Assembly: GCA_946482545.1 (NCBI GenBank)
Contig: CAMLRX010000030.1
Coordinates: 1-42,202, forward strand
Reading direction: 5' to 3'
DNA from: an uncultured Flavihumibacter sp.
GTDB taxonomy: Bacteria; Bacteroidota; Bacteroidia; Chitinophagales; Chitinophagaceae
DNA length: 42,202 bases
Part shown: positions 16,375-25,744 of the stretch, piece by piece
How positions within the stretch are numbered: position 1 is the first letter of the stretch
Layout of the letters: each line of letters starts with the position of its first letter
Notes under the pieces: generated by a model
What the model was told of the DNA's origin: nothing
What the model saw: only the letters and a program-made list of their open reading frames with translations
Databases searched by the model: none
Translations under genes and position numbers: made by a program

Positions 16375-17808
16375 TTAGGATGGAGAAACGGATGTTTTTT
16401 TCTGAAGCGCACTGTAGAGCCAGATCATGCCTATCCCGAAAAATACAATCAGGCTCAATACGGAATTTTTCATGCTTCCGGTGATGTCTTCTATTAACCC
16501 GAAACTAAATATGCCCAATACAATAGCGATCTTCTCCGTGAGGTCATAATAGCTGAAATAAGAGGCTGTATCTTTTGTTTCGGGCATCAGTTTGGAATAG
16601 GTGGAACGGCTGAGGGATTGAATGCCGCCCATCACCAGTCCAACAGCGATGGCCAGGGCATAAAAGCTGAATTCTACCGGTTTTTGTAATGGAGCAAGCA
16701 GGTCCTCTTCAGTTTTGATTTGTTTTTCAACAAAGGAAAAATCCTGGCTATTTTGTTCAAGATTTTCTTTTTGTTGCTTCAGTACGGCGATCTTTTCGTG
16801 CATCGGGGCCAATGGTTCCGCAACATTGGCGGTCTGGAAAGCGGCAATACAAATCAATATCCAGAAGAATACCACGCCCATCAGTACTTTAATGTTCCCG
16901 AACTTCGAAGAGAGGCGGCTCATAAGTATGGCACCGGGAATGGCCACCAGTTGAATCAGTACCACCGTGATGATGAGGTTGGTGTCGGGCAGATGGAGCA
17001 ATTTGCTTCCAAACAGTGTGGCAGCCAGCATTACAGTTTGCACGCCCATGCTGTAAAAAAAGAAACCACGGAGAAATCTTTTGAGTACGGCCAGTTTTTT
17101 CACCTCGCCATATACCTTCTTTACCTCATGGAAACCATCGGTGAAAATATTGCCTTTCATCGGTGATTTCACGGTTGTTGATGGCAAACGGTTGAACGAA
17201 ATTTGTGCGAACAACAGCCACCATATACCTACAAGGAGAAAGGTGATCTGTGTGGCTTTACCGCTTTGTCCTTCCATGAAAAGAATAAGGCAGAACCCGA
17301 TAATCTGCATGATGACGCTGCCGGTATAGCCATAGGAGAAACCTTTCGCTGAAATACGGTCCCTGTCTTCCGGTGCGGCGATCTCCGGCAGGTAGGCATT
17401 GTAGAAAACCAGGCTGCCCGCATAACCCATGGCTGCCAGCATAAAAGCGGAGATGCCTAGCCATAGGTTGGAAGCGTCAAAAAAGTATAAGGCGGAAGAG
17501 CCCAGTGCGCCCATGTAACAAAAGAAGCGCATGAAATTCTTTTTGTTGCCGCGCGTATCCGCAATAGAAGTAAGTATGGGGTAAAGCAAAGCCACCACGA
17601 GGTATGCTGCTGCCAATGTATAATCGTACAGGGAGGAGTTGGTGAACTGCCGGCCCAGGAACTCCACTTTATCGCTGCCATCCGGACTTTTTGTGACCGC
17701 CACAAAGTAAATAGGGAAAAAGGTGGTGGTGATCACAAGGTTGTAAACGGAATTGGCCCAATCGTACATGGCCCAACCGTTGATCACTTTGCGGGAAGCG
17801 GTTTGCAT
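16375..17808 (-). CDS. MFS transporter, UMF1/Atg22-like
   Basis: 477-residue integral membrane protein of the UMF1 branch of the major facilitator superfamily, related to fungal vacuolar amino acid effluxer Atg22. The family hallmark YDWANSVYNLVI lies near residue 14 and the LSRSTYSKLMPE block near residue 400. About 11-12 hydrophobic segments are visible. A hydrophilic, coiled-coil-prone loop of about 55 residues (EKIAVLKQQKENLEQN) interrupts the second half. Substrate unknown. It lies between uppP (24 bases upstream) and the MBL hydrolase (11 bases downstream), all on the - strand. Confidence 0.9.
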   Translation of the reverse strand: MQTASRKVINGWAMYDWANSVYNLVITTTFFPIYFVAVTKSPDGSDKVEFLGRQFTNSSLYDYTLAAAYLVVALLYPILTSIADTRGNKKNFMRFFCYMGALGSSALYFFDASNLWLGISAFMLAAMGYAGSLVFYNAYLPEIAAPEDRDRISAKGFSYGYTGSVIMQIIGFCLILFMEGQSGKATQITFLLVGIWWLLFAQISFNRLPSTTVKSPMKGNIFTDGFHEVKKVYGEVKKLAVLKRFLRGFFFYSMGVQTVMLAATLFGSKLLHLPDTNLIITVVLIQLVAIPGAILMSRLSSKFGNIKVLMGVVFFWILICIAAFQTANVAEPLAPMHEKIAVLKQQKENLEQNSQDFSFVEKQIKTEEDLLAPLQKPVEFSFYALAIAVGLVMGGIQSLSRSTYSKLMPETKDTASYFSYYDLTEKIAIVLGIFSFGLIEDITGSMKNSVLSLIVFFGIGMIWLYSALQKKTSVSPS

Positions 17809-17832
17809 ATCGAGCGTTTAAGGTGTTGTAAG

Positions 17833-18651
17833 TTATAACTTACCGGCCATATACAGACCCAGTAATACCACTCCGAGGGCTATGCGGTAAATGCCGAAAA
17901 GGCGGAAACCGCGCTTTTGGAGAAAACCGATGAAGAAGCGGATCGCAAGCATGGCTACGATAAACGCGACGATGTTGCCCACAACGAAAGCTGTGATGTT
18001 TTCCGTGGAAGCCAGTACCAGTTCGTATCCTTTTACCTCCGTGCCATTCATCTGGAAGTCTTTGAGTACGAGAGAATAACCAGATGCGGCGGCCATGGTA
18101 GGTACTGCGAGAAAAAAGGAAAACTCGGCCGCCAGGGAGCGGCTCAGTTGCTGTTGCATGCCACCGATAATGGAGGCTGCACTCCGGCTCACACCCGGGA
18201 TCATGGCAAGGCATTGCCAGAAACCGATGGTGATGGCCTTCCGGAAAGATATTTCAGGTTCTGTATGTATTTCCGGCTTTTGGAAGAAGCGGTCGATGAA
18301 CAGCAGCACGAAACCGCCGAGGAACAAAGAGATCGCAACGGTAAGTGGGCTTTCCAGCATTGCATCAATCTTGTCGGAAAACAGGAAGCCGAGGATCAGT
18401 GCGGGAAGAACGGCGAACGCGAGTTTCAGGTAAAACTGAATGCTTTTGAAATCGACAAATTTCTTCCAGTACAATACCACTACTGCCATGATAGCACCCA
18501 ACTGAACGGCTACCTCGAACAGTTTGGTGAACTCATCGGTATGGATGCCCATCAGTGAACTGGTAATCACCATGTGGCCGGTGGAGGAGACCGGGAGAAA
18601 TTCAGTAAGTCCTTCTACAATGGCCAGGATAATGGCTTCCAGGAGATTCAT
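17833..18651 (-). CDS. uppP: undecaprenyl-diphosphatase
   Basis: Integral membrane phosphatase (BacA family) that dephosphorylates undecaprenyl pyrophosphate, regenerating the lipid carrier for peptidoglycan and other polymers; overproduction gives bacitracin resistance in other bacteria. The 272-residue protein has the (E/Q)xxxE motif in [14 protein letters not shown] at 13-26 and the catalytic [13 protein letters not shown] near 172. Eight or so hydrophobic segments. In Bacteroidota it usually follows ftsX and a DUF3098 gene, as here. A terminator at 18671-18701 separates it from them, so it may have its own promoter. Confidence 0.96.
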   Translation of the reverse strand: MNLLEAIILAIVEGLTEFLPVSSTGHMVITSSLMGIHTDEFTKLFEVAVQLGAIMAVVVLYWKKFVDFKSIQFYLKLAFAVLPALILGFLFSDKIDAMLESPLTVAISLFLGGFVLLFIDRFFQKPEIHTEPEISFRKAITIGFWQCLAMIPGVSRSAASIIGGMQQQLSRSLAAEFSFFLAVPTMAAASGYSLVLKDFQMNGTEVKGYELVLASTENITAFVVGNIVAFIVAMLAIRFFIGFLQKRGFRLFGIYRIALGVVLLGLYMAGKL

Positions 18652-18670
18652 GTGCGCTTGGGTTGGTTGT

Positions 18671-18701
18671 AAAAAAACAGCGATCCCTTTAGGAGATCGC
18701 T
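18671..18701 (-). terminator. intrinsic terminator after the DUF3098 gene
   Basis: On the - strand a hairpin with stem AGCGATC/GATCGCT is followed by GTTTTTTTAC. It lies between the DUF3098 stop and the uppP start. Confidence 0.75.
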
Positions 18702-18723
18702 TGTAATATTATGACGCAGCGGA

Positions 18724-18969
18724 TCAGGCCGCCTGCTTTTTAGGTTTTTTGAAGATGGCGTAAATCTCCAGCAGCAGTCCGCCAACGATCAGGATCGGGG
18801 CGATGGTGATTCTGCGGGTGCTGTATACTTCGTTTTCAGCAAAGATGTTCGGGTCCTGGCTTTTGCCGCCAGCCATCAGGAGCATACCAATGATGATGAT
18901 CACGATACCGGCGATCATCCATATATAATTCTCTTTGTGAAAGAGACTGGTGCTTTTGTTTTCGGTCAT
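18724..18969 (-). CDS. DUF3098 family small membrane protein
   Basis: 81 residues with two transmembrane helices: about 16-35 (IWMIAGIVIIIIGMLLMAGG) and 55-73 (ITIAPILIVGGLLLEIYAIF), separated by an extracytoplasmic loop, with a lysine-rich cytoplasmic tail. Its place between ftsX and uppP is conserved in Bacteroidota and supports the DUF3098 call. Function unknown; a link to division or envelope synthesis is inferred from context. It starts 28 bases after the ftsX stop. Confidence 0.88.
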   Translation of the reverse strand: MTENKSTSLFHKENYIWMIAGIVIIIIGMLLMAGGKSQDPNIFAENEVYSTRRITIAPILIVGGLLLEIYAIFKKPKKQAA

Positions 18970-18997
18970 AACTTATGTTTAATCGTTCGCAATATAA

Positions 18998-19870
18998 TCA
19001 ATACAAATCATCCAGTTTCATTTTCAGGTATTTGATCACACTTCTGTGGGTGCTGAAGAAAGAGATCGCGATACCCAATAATATGATGATGGCGAAAAGG
19101 ATCGCAAGCATGTTCATGTCCCGGATGGCCCTGATCTCCGGAATGTATTTTTCGGCCACGAAGATCAGCGCAATGATGCCGGCGATCGCCAGGAGTCCGC
19201 TGAGCGCTCCGTTCAGGATGGCGCGCATATCCAGTGGCTTCGCGATAAACCAGCGGGTAGCGCCCACCATCTGCATGGTCTTGATCAGAAAGCGGTTGCT
19301 GAACATGGCAAGTTTAATGGTATTATCGATCAGGAAAATCACCACAATACCCAGGATAACAGCAATCACCAACAACACCAGAGAGGCCTGTTGCACATTC
19401 TTGTTCACGCTGTCCACCACCGCATCGGGGTATTCTGCGCTGCTCACGGCCAGTTTTTCCTGGAAAGTATTCTTGATCTTCAACAGGGAATCCTTCTGCA
19501 CATAATTATCGTACAACTTGAATTCTATACTGGCTGGTAATGGGTTGTAATCCAATACTTTACCCCAGTCCGCATTGCCATCCTTCATAAATTTGTCCTT
19601 GGCCATCTCTTTGGTCACATATGTGTAAGACTTCACATAAGGCTGTGTTTTTACATAATCCACCAGTTCGGTACTGTCTTTAGCCGTGATGTTCTCGCGC
19701 AGGTACACCCTTACTTCCACATTCTCTTTAAAGTACTGGCCCAGCTTGTTGGCGTTGATCACAATCCACCCGAGGATCCCCAGGATGAGCAATACAAGTG
19801 ATACCCCGAGGATCGACATAAAGTAAGAAGGGGAGGAGCGCTTGGCAGATGCTTTTCCGATTTGAGACAT
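18998..19870 (-). CDS. ftsX: cell division protein FtsX (permease-like)
   Basis: 290-residue FtsX/MacB-fold permease. With the ATPase FtsE it relays divisome signals to cell-wall hydrolases. Seen: a basic cytoplasmic N-terminus, TM1 at about 20-42, a periplasmic domain (about 43-165) containing VEVRVYLRENITAKDS, and three C-terminal transmembrane segments. No Walker motifs, as expected. ftsE is not adjacent, which is usual in this phylum. It heads a - strand group with the DUF3098 gene and diverges from leuS. Confidence 0.93.
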   Translation of the reverse strand: MSQIGKASAKRSSPSYFMSILGVSLVLLILGILGWIVINANKLGQYFKENVEVRVYLRENITAKDSTELVDYVKTQPYVKSYTYVTKEMAKDKFMKDGNADWGKVLDYNPLPASIEFKLYDNYVQKDSLLKIKNTFQEKLAVSSAEYPDAVVDSVNKNVQQASLVLLVIAVILGIVVIFLIDNTIKLAMFSNRFLIKTMQMVGATRWFIAKPLDMRAILNGALSGLLAIAGIIALIFVAEKYIPEIRAIRDMNMLAILFAIIILLGIAISFFSTHRSVIKYLKMKLDDLY

Positions 19871-19926
19871 GTAACTGCTTTAATGGTTAGTAAACGTATA
19901 TTCAAAGGGATACGTGCAAAATAACG

Positions 19927-19934
19927 TATTTTTG
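19927..19934 (+). promoter_or_regulatory. candidate -7 element upstream of leuS
   Basis: TATTTTTG matches the Bacteroidota -7 consensus TAnnTTTG, 135 bases before the leuS ATG, but has no clear -33 TTTG at the right spacing. If used, it would give a leader of about 130 bases. Confidence 0.35.
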
Positions 19935-20069
19935 CGCGATTTTCGGTTCGCCATACCCGCCAGGCAGGGCTTACCGTGATTTAACGCCACGATATACCGT
20001 GTTATTCTCCAGACAATTTGTTAAAATACCGTTGTTGAACCGGAGAAGAACTACAATCTTTGAACCATC

Positions 20070-22973
20070 ATGGAATACAATTTCAGAAAGATCGAAAAGG
20101 AATGGCAGGAGAAATGGAAGGCAGTTGATGCTTACCTTGTCAGCAATGTTTCAGATAAGCCCAAATGCTACGTATTGGATATGTTCCCTTATCCGAGCGG
20201 TGCTGGGCTGCATGTGGGGCATCCGCTGGGTTATATCGCCTCGGATATTTACAGCAGGTACAAAAGGCTGAAAGGGTTCAACGTACTGCACCCTATGGGA
20301 TACGATGCTTTTGGTTTACCAGCAGAGCAATATGCCATTGAACACGGTATCCACCCGGCAGTGGCTACGGCGAAAAATATAGAAAACTTCAGGAAACAAC
20401 TGGACAATATCGGGTTCAGTTACGACTGGAGCCGTGAAGTGCGCACCTGCGACCCTTCCTACTATAAATGGACGCAGTGGATTTTTCTGCAATTGTTCAA
20501 CGCGTGGTTCAACAGGGATATTCAGCAGGCCAGACCCATCCATGAACTGGTGGCTGTTTTTGAAAAGAATGGCAATGCCGCATATTCTTGCCCGGGAGAT
20601 GCGACTGTTGTCTTCTCTGCCAACGACTGGAACGGATACGACGAGGCCCGGAAAATGAACATCCTGATGCACTATCGCCTTGCGTTTTGCGGTTATGGTG
20701 AGGTGAACTGGTGCGAAGCCTTAGGGACCGTGCTTGCTAATGATGAAGTGGTGAACGGGGTGAGCGAAAGGGGAGGGCATCCGGTGGTGCGCAAGAAACT
20801 CCGGCAATGGTATTTAAGGATTACGGAATACGCCGACCGGCTGTTGGAAGGGCTGGAAAAAGTTGAGTTCTCCGATGCGATGAAGGAGATGCAATCGAAC
20901 TGGATCGGGAAAAGTTATGGGGCGGAGATTGAGTTTGGGATCAAAGGAGAGGAAGGAAAACTCAAAGTCTACACCACCCGACCCGATACCATCTTCGGCG
21001 TGGATTTTATGGTCGTGGCCCCGGAACATGAACTTATTACCGAGATCGCTTCGCCCGAACAACAGGCTGCAGTAGAAGAATATGTGGCCTATGTGAAATC
21101 CCGCTCCGAAAGGGAGCGCATGGCCGAGAAAAAGATATCCGGCTGCTTTACCGGCGCTTACGCCATCAACCCGTTTGACGGAAGGGAAATACCCATCTGG
21201 ATCAGCGAATACGTGCTCGCGGGCTATGGAACCGGTGCCATCATGGCCGTTCCCTGTGGCGATGAGCGCGATTTTAAATTCGCCCAGCATTTTAATATTC
21301 CCGTGACCAATATTATTGGGGAGCATTTCAACGGAACAGAAGCCAATCCTACCAAAGATGCGTTCTTAGAAAACAGCGGATTTCTGAATGGCCTGGTCAT
21401 GCGCGATGCCATGAATGTGGCCATGGACAAATTAGAGGAGATGGGCATCGGCAAAAGAAAAGTGAATTATAAAATGCGCGACGCGGCGTTTAGTCGTCAG
21501 CGGTACTGGGGAGAACCCTTCCCCATCAAATGGAAGAACGGCACCGCCTACCAGTTGCCTGAAACGGAACTCCCATTGGAACTTCCACACGTAGATAGCT
21601 ACAAACCAGGTCCGGAAGGAGAGGGGCCGTTGGCCAATATTCCGGAATGGGTGGAAAAAGAACTGGAAACGAATACCATGCCCGGTTATGCAGGCTCTTC
21701 CTGGTATTTCCTCCGCTACATGGACCCCCACAACGAACAGGAATTCTGCTCCCGACAGGCCAGCGATTACTGGAACCAGGTCGATATTTATATCGGAGGT
21801 ACTGAACATGCGGTGGGCCACCTGCTGTACTCAAGAATGTGGACCAAAGCACTGTATGACCTGGGACATATCGGGTTCGATGAACCGTTTAAAAGGTTGG
21901 TGAACCAGGGAATGATTCAGGGAAGCAGCAGGTTTGTGTATAGGGTGAAACTGCTTGAAACATTAACTGAAAAGCCAATAAATGCGGTACAGGTATTTGC
22001 TTCTAAGGATGTAGTTGATAAATATTATTTAAATGAGATTAATCTTGAAGACTTCTATCAACTCACTATTCAAAGTGGGCTAAGCAACGCTCCAAGTTTT
22101 GAATATTTAGGAGAAAAGAAAGTTTCAAATATCTCAATCAGCATTTCAGCAATTCACGTTAATGTAAATATTGTTGATGGTCAGGAGCTTGACATTGAAG
22201 AATTTAAAAAATGGAAAATTGAATATTCTGATGCATTATTTGTCCTAAACGCCGAAGGAAAATATATCTGTGGTTCCGAGGTTGAAAAGATGTCCAAATC
22301 CAAATTCAACACCGTTAACCCCGATGACCTCGTAGCCAAATATGGCGCCGATACCTTCCGCATGTACGAAATGTTCCTCGGCCCCGTGGAAGTGTCCAAA
22401 CCCTGGGATACCAAAGGCATTGAAGGAGTACACCGTTTCCTGAAAAAACTCTGGAGACTCTTCGCCGATGAAAACAAGGGCTTCATCGTTACCAACGATG
22501 CGCCTTCAAACGATGAATGGAAGGCGATCTATAAAGCAGTTAAAAAGGTAGAAGACGACACTGAACGTTTCTCCTACAATACCGCCGTTTCCGCCTTTAT
22601 GATCTGCGTGAACGAACTAAGCGATTTAAAGTGCCACAAAAAAGAGGTGCTGGAAAAACTGTTGATTATCCTTACCCCTTATGCACCGCATATCTGCGAA
22701 GAACTCTGGAACCAGGCACTCAAAAATGAAGGAAGCGTATTAGATGCCGCATATCCCACCGTAGAAGAAAAATACCTGGTGGAATCAGCCAAAGAATATC
22801 CTGTTTCAATTAACGGGAAAACGCGTACCACCATCAACCTGGCACTTGATATCTCCCAGGAAGAAGTACAGCAGCTTGTGCTCCGGAACGAGATCGTGCA
22901 AAAATGGATGGAAGGAAAACCCCTTAAAAAACTGGTGTACGTTCCCGGTAGAATGGTAAACGTAGTGGTATAA
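20070..22973 (+). CDS. leuS: leucyl-tRNA synthetase
   Basis: Class I synthetase charging tRNA-Leu; 967 residues, longer than the usual 800-900. Seen: class I HVGH at 48-51 within PYPSGAGLHVGHPLGY, the CP1 editing domain with TTRPDTIFGVDFM near 310, and KMSKS at 740-744, followed by the anticodon-binding and C-terminal domains. Just before KMSKS, after RFVYRV, lies a long insertion (about residues 629-731). Bacteroidota LeuRS normally has an insertion here, and the IHVNVNIV and GKYICG blocks match it, but this one appears longer. Its DNA is only about 32% G+C over 21961-22260 against roughly half in the flanks, suggesting a recombined or fast-evolving patch. The frame stays intact. Confidence 0.98.
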   Translation: MEYNFRKIEKEWQEKWKAVDAYLVSNVSDKPKCYVLDMFPYPSGAGLHVGHPLGYIASDIYSRYKRLKGFNVLHPMGYDAFGLPAEQYAIEHGIHPAVATAKNIENFRKQLDNIGFSYDWSREVRTCDPSYYKWTQWIFLQLFNAWFNRDIQQARPIHELVAVFEKNGNAAYSCPGDATVVFSANDWNGYDEARKMNILMHYRLAFCGYGEVNWCEALGTVLANDEVVNGVSERGGHPVVRKKLRQWYLRITEYADRLLEGLEKVEFSDAMKEMQSNWIGKSYGAEIEFGIKGEEGKLKVYTTRPDTIFGVDFMVVAPEHELITEIASPEQQAAVEEYVAYVKSRSERERMAEKKISGCFTGAYAINPFDGREIPIWISEYVLAGYGTGAIMAVPCGDERDFKFAQHFNIPVTNIIGEHFNGTEANPTKDAFLENSGFLNGLVMRDAMNVAMDKLEEMGIGKRKVNYKMRDAAFSRQRYWGEPFPIKWKNGTAYQLPETELPLELPHVDSYKPGPEGEGPLANIPEWVEKELETNTMPGYAGSSWYFLRYMDPHNEQEFCSRQASDYWNQVDIYIGGTEHAVGHLLYSRMWTKALYDLGHIGFDEPFKRLVNQGMIQGSSRFVYRVKLLETLTEKPINAVQVFASKDVVDKYYLNEINLEDFYQLTIQSGLSNAPSFEYLGEKKVSNISISISAIHVNVNIVDGQELDIEEFKKWKIEYSDALFVLNAEGKYICGSEVEKMSKSKFNTVNPDDLVAKYGADTFRMYEMFLGPVEVSKPWDTKGIEGVHRFLKKLWRLFADENKGFIVTNDAPSNDEWKAIYKAVKKVEDDTERFSYNTAVSAFMICVNELSDLKCHKKEVLEKLLIILTPYAPHICEELWNQALKNEGSVLDAAYPTVEEKYLVESAKEYPVSINGKTRTTINLALDISQEEVQQLVLRNEIVQKWMEGKPLKKLVYVPGRMVNVVV

Positions 22974-23057
22974 AAACCTGGAACTTTCGAACTGAAAAAT
23001 TGAATGCAGTTCAAAAACGGTGTTCAATAAGCGAGCGGTATTATCACGCACAGGAAG

Positions 23058-23100
23058 TAAAAAAACAGGCTGTATCTTATGCTGATACAGCCTGTTTCAT
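23058..23100 (+). terminator. bidirectional intrinsic terminator after leuS
   Basis: A perfect 14-bp stem (23063-23076 with 23084-23097) around a 7-base loop has a T-rich 3' flank on the + strand and an A run on its 5' side that gives a U tract on the - strand. It lies 85 bases after the leuS stop. Confidence 0.88.
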
Positions 23101-23197
23101 TTTAAAATAATTCTTTCAACTTATCTGCAAGGCACACAACAAACAACTCACGCTTAATCAACCAGTGCCAATAAAACAGCCACATTGCGCCAGCGAG

Positions 23198-23223
23198 GCT
23201 GCGAGGAACGAAGCAGGAAGCAG
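23198..23223 (+). repeat. 26-bp dispersed repeat, copy 1
   Basis: This 26-base block, core GAGGAACGAAGCAGGAAGC, is identical to 39364-39389, 16 kb away in the same orientation. It lies in an intergenic region. The GAGGAACGAAGC core resembles a dispersed intergenic motif I recall from many bacterial genomes. Confidence 0.85.
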
Positions 23224-23341
23224 CGCGCCTTTGCGAGAAAATACACACACCACTACCGCTCCAAGTACCAACAAGCCATTGCGCCGTAGCGCCGTCGCGA
23301 GCAATAAAAACACCTCTCCCTGAAAGAGCCCCAAACTTAAT

Positions 23342-23383
23342 TAAGGCCTTGCGTCCTTGCCACTTTGCGTCCTTGCGTGGAAA
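23342..23383 (-). repeat. GCAAAG/GCAAGG-type 3'-end repeat
   Basis: Read on the - strand, this tract contains CACGCAAGGACGCAAAG followed by a second GCAAGGACGCAAGGC unit. It matches the copies at 31006-31041 and 31247-31286. It follows the - strand DUF6263 gene in the same sense orientation, though about 75 bases after the stop. Confidence 0.7.
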
Positions 23384-23457
23384 ATATCCTCCATGTGCCC
23401 CCCTCAATCTCTCCTTGCGTCTGCTAGGAACGAAGCTGTCACGTGAAAAAGAATAAA

Positions 23458-24306
23458 CTACTTCTTCGTAATCACCGACTCCGTCGTAGAAGCAATCTTC
23501 AACGGCACTTTCTGACCCATCACTTCCATGCTGCCCGTAGCATCCATAGTAGTGTTGCGTTTTTTCACAAGCCCCGTTGCAGGATCAACCACCATAGTGC
23601 CTTTCACGGGACCGCTCATCTCCATTTTCATTTCCATGCCCTGTTGTTCGGTCGTGGTTTTGATCACGGTATTGCCGGTGAAGGAAACTGCGGCTTCTCC
23701 ACCTGAAACGGATTCCAGTTTATAAGTAATATCGCTGGCCAGGGCTTCTGTAGTCACTTTTTCCTGCCAGGTTTCGCCTACTTTCAGTGCTTTTCCACCG
23801 AAGGTGGTGATGGCGGCGAAGGGCGCGCCAACGGAATAGGTGTTTTGCATACCATTCATGGCTGCGAGGGCGGCACTTGCACCATCTCCTCCGGGCATCT
23901 TGATGTCTTTCACCATGCCGTTTTTGGAAACGCTGATCTCTTGGGTTTTGTTGATGATTTCTTTCAGACCCTGACCCATTGGGCCTTCCAGGTCCGCTTT
24001 GTTATCCGAATCTACCTTTTGTTCCTGGCCCATTACAGAAACGTTCATTCTAAAACGTTTGAAGGTATTGGCGAACAGGTAATCCGCTGCATTATCTTTC
24101 AGTTCCAGTTCGTTGTTGGCGATGGTTTCTGTTTTTGTTTCCATCTGGTTGCCCATCATTTCCATGCTGGTATTGGCTTTGATGGTGGAAACCTCTTCAA
24201 ATTTCTGCCCTTTGGACAGGTTGATCTTTCCTGTGATGGATTGCGCCTGAATAAAAGAGAAGCCGCCCAAAACGAGTGCGGAGGCGAGTAAAAACTTTCT
24301 TTTCAT
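23458..24306 (-). CDS. DUF6263-like exported protein
   Basis: 282 residues with a signal peptide (MKRKFLLASALVLGGFSFIQAQ) and a β-rich body. Repeated threonine/lysine-rich strands (TSMEMMGNQMETKTETIAN, QQGMEMKMEMSGPVKGTMVVD) give a pattern I associate with the Bacteroidota DUF6263 family; the match is from memory and moderate. No lipobox and no catalytic motif seen. The ATG at 24306 is preferred over 24384, which would prepend a non-signal segment. The TlpA-like gene lies 105 bases upstream on the same strand and ends in its own terminator, so this gene is probably transcribed separately. Confidence 0.75.
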   Translation of the reverse strand: MKRKFLLASALVLGGFSFIQAQSITGKINLSKGQKFEEVSTIKANTSMEMMGNQMETKTETIANNELELKDNAADYLFANTFKRFRMNVSVMGQEQKVDSDNKADLEGPMGQGLKEIINKTQEISVSKNGMVKDIKMPGGDGASAALAAMNGMQNTYSVGAPFAAITTFGGKALKVGETWQEKVTTEALASDITYKLESVSGGEAAVSFTGNTVIKTTTEQQGMEMKMEMSGPVKGTMVVDPATGLVKKRNTTMDATGSMEVMGQKVPLKIASTTESVITKK

Positions 24307-24363
24307 ATCTGATGTTTGTGTTTGAATGGTTAACCGGTATAGAGAAGGTTGGTTTGAAACGGC

Positions 24364-24405
24364 AAAATAAAGGCCGTGAAGCAAAAACTTTCTTACTTCA
24401 CGGCC
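24364..24405 (-). terminator. intrinsic terminator after the TlpA-like gene
   Basis: A perfect 10-bp stem GGCCGTGAAG/CTTCACGGCC with a 14-base loop is followed on the - strand by TTTATTTTG, 6 bases after the stop codon. Confidence 0.82.
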
Positions 24406-24411
24406 ACTTAG

Positions 24412-25530
24412 CTATTTAATGATTTCAGCGAGTTTCTTCTGTAATTCTTCTCCCCTGATGTTCTTCGCTACGATGATCCCGTTAGGGTCCACCAATAGGT
24501 TTTGAGGAATAGAATTGATGCCATACTGCCTGGCTACCGCGTTGTTCCAGAATTGAAGATCGGAAACATGCGTCCAGGTAAGGTTATCGGCATGAATAGC
24601 TTCGAGCCACTTGTCTTTTTTACCGGGCTGGTCCAGGGAAATGCCCAGTACGGTGAAGCCTTTGTCTTTAAAGTTCTCGAAAGCCTTTACCACGTTGGGG
24701 TTTTCAGCGCGGCAGGGACCACACCAGCTTGCCCAGAAATCGATCAGCACATATTTTCCTTTGAAAGAAGAAAGGCTTACGGGGTTACCAAGTGTATCGT
24801 TTTGAGTGAACTCCATTGCAGGACGGCCGACACCTGTTTTCTTGGCAATATCCAGTTTTGCAGCAAGGTCCTTTCCGCTTTTGGTTTCTTTTGTGGCGGT
24901 AGGAAGTGCGTTAAAAATAGGCTCTACCTCAGCGGCATCCATGTTGCCTCCTGCGAATTGGTTGATGGCGTATAGCGCCAGTGGGGATTTCGGATTTTTG
25001 ATCGCGTAATTCTTATACACCTTACTCATTTCATCGCCCAGTTCTCCTGCCTTTTCACGGATTTTTGCTACGCCTGCCTCATCTTTAGCGGCCTGGAGCT
25101 TATAAAATTCCTGTTCCAACGCGTTCATCTGGTCGTTGTAGGGCTTCAGTTGTTTGTTGAGCGCCTCATAAGCGGCATGCGCCTTGGAGCCGGTGATTTT
25201 TGCATTGGTGAAAGAATCGGTGGAAACCAGTTTGATCTTCCCTTTATCCAGGAAAAGCGTTACCAGGTTTCTTCTGGACATTACCGCGCCTTTGGCACGA
25301 AGAGAGGCCTGAACAGGTTCAGTAACAGTGCCCGAAAAGGTGTAAGTGCCATTTTTTACTTCTGCGCTGTCGTTGATGCGCTGGCCGTTGGAAGCATAAT
25401 TCAGGTAAACCATCTCCGGAACGGCAGCAATGTTCTTAAAACTGCCACTCACTGTAAAATTGGGTTTCTCGGTCTGCGCAAGGGAAAAAAGCGGTGCCGC
25501 ACAGAGGGCAACAAGTGAAAGTGTTCGCAT
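24412..25530 (-). CDS. TlpA-family thiol-disulfide oxidoreductase with DUF4369 domain
   Basis: 372-residue periplasmic thioredoxin-fold protein. Order: signal peptide ending at LAQ (about 17-19), an N-terminal β domain of DUF4369 type (FTVSGSFKN to about residue 120), a helical linker, and a C-terminal TlpA/AhpC-TSA domain with DFWASWCGPCRAENP, the redox pair at Cys270 and Cys273, and the cis-Pro region INSIPQNLLVD. This layout is very common in Bacteroidota. It should reduce or exchange disulfides in exported proteins. It diverges from rny across a 214-base AT-rich gap. Confidence 0.93.
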   Translation of the reverse strand: MRTLSLVALCAAPLFSLAQTEKPNFTVSGSFKNIAAVPEMVYLNYASNGQRINDSAEVKNGTYTFSGTVTEPVQASLRAKGAVMSRRNLVTLFLDKGKIKLVSTDSFTNAKITGSKAHAAYEALNKQLKPYNDQMNALEQEFYKLQAAKDEAGVAKIREKAGELGDEMSKVYKNYAIKNPKSPLALYAINQFAGGNMDAAEVEPIFNALPTATKETKSGKDLAAKLDIAKKTGVGRPAMEFTQNDTLGNPVSLSSFKGKYVLIDFWASWCGPCRAENPNVVKAFENFKDKGFTVLGISLDQPGKKDKWLEAIHADNLTWTHVSDLQFWNNAVARQYGINSIPQNLLVDPNGIIVAKNIRGEELQKKLAEIIK

Positions 25531-25744
25531 TGGTTCGTTTTTATAGATTAGACGGGCAAGTTACCGATAAGGTGGCAATGGGTCCTAACCACTTGTCAAA
25601 TAATGTGCTACAATCAATTATAGTATACCTGCTGATCCGTCATATATATTAATTTGTATCTTCGCCTAATCCTTTGCGCTAAACAAAAGATAAGCTAGTT
25701 TGGAAGGAACGTATTGATATTGAACAATTTAAACAAAAGAATTC

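Larger units (their letters stand above)
23101..23457. other. gene-free region made of intergenic repeats
   Basis: No credible gene. The stretch is a patchwork of short repeats: a GCTGCGAGGAACGAAGCAGG element shared with 39364-39389, a shorter AGGAACGAAGC copy at 23426-23436, GCGCCGTAGCGCC-type motifs near 23281, and a CCTTGCG/CTTTGCG tract at 23342-23383. A 101-codon - strand frame (23102-23407) crosses them but is built from repeat units. Confidence 0.7.

Noticed and set aside
23102..23407. 101-codon - frame
   Set aside because: It runs through the dispersed repeats, and a frame at 39301-39522 shares the peptide ASCFVPRS only because the 26-bp DNA repeat is shared.
23101..23457. CRISPR-like clustered repeats
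   Set aside because: Units are degenerate and unevenly spaced, with no unique spacers of constant length and no cas genes.
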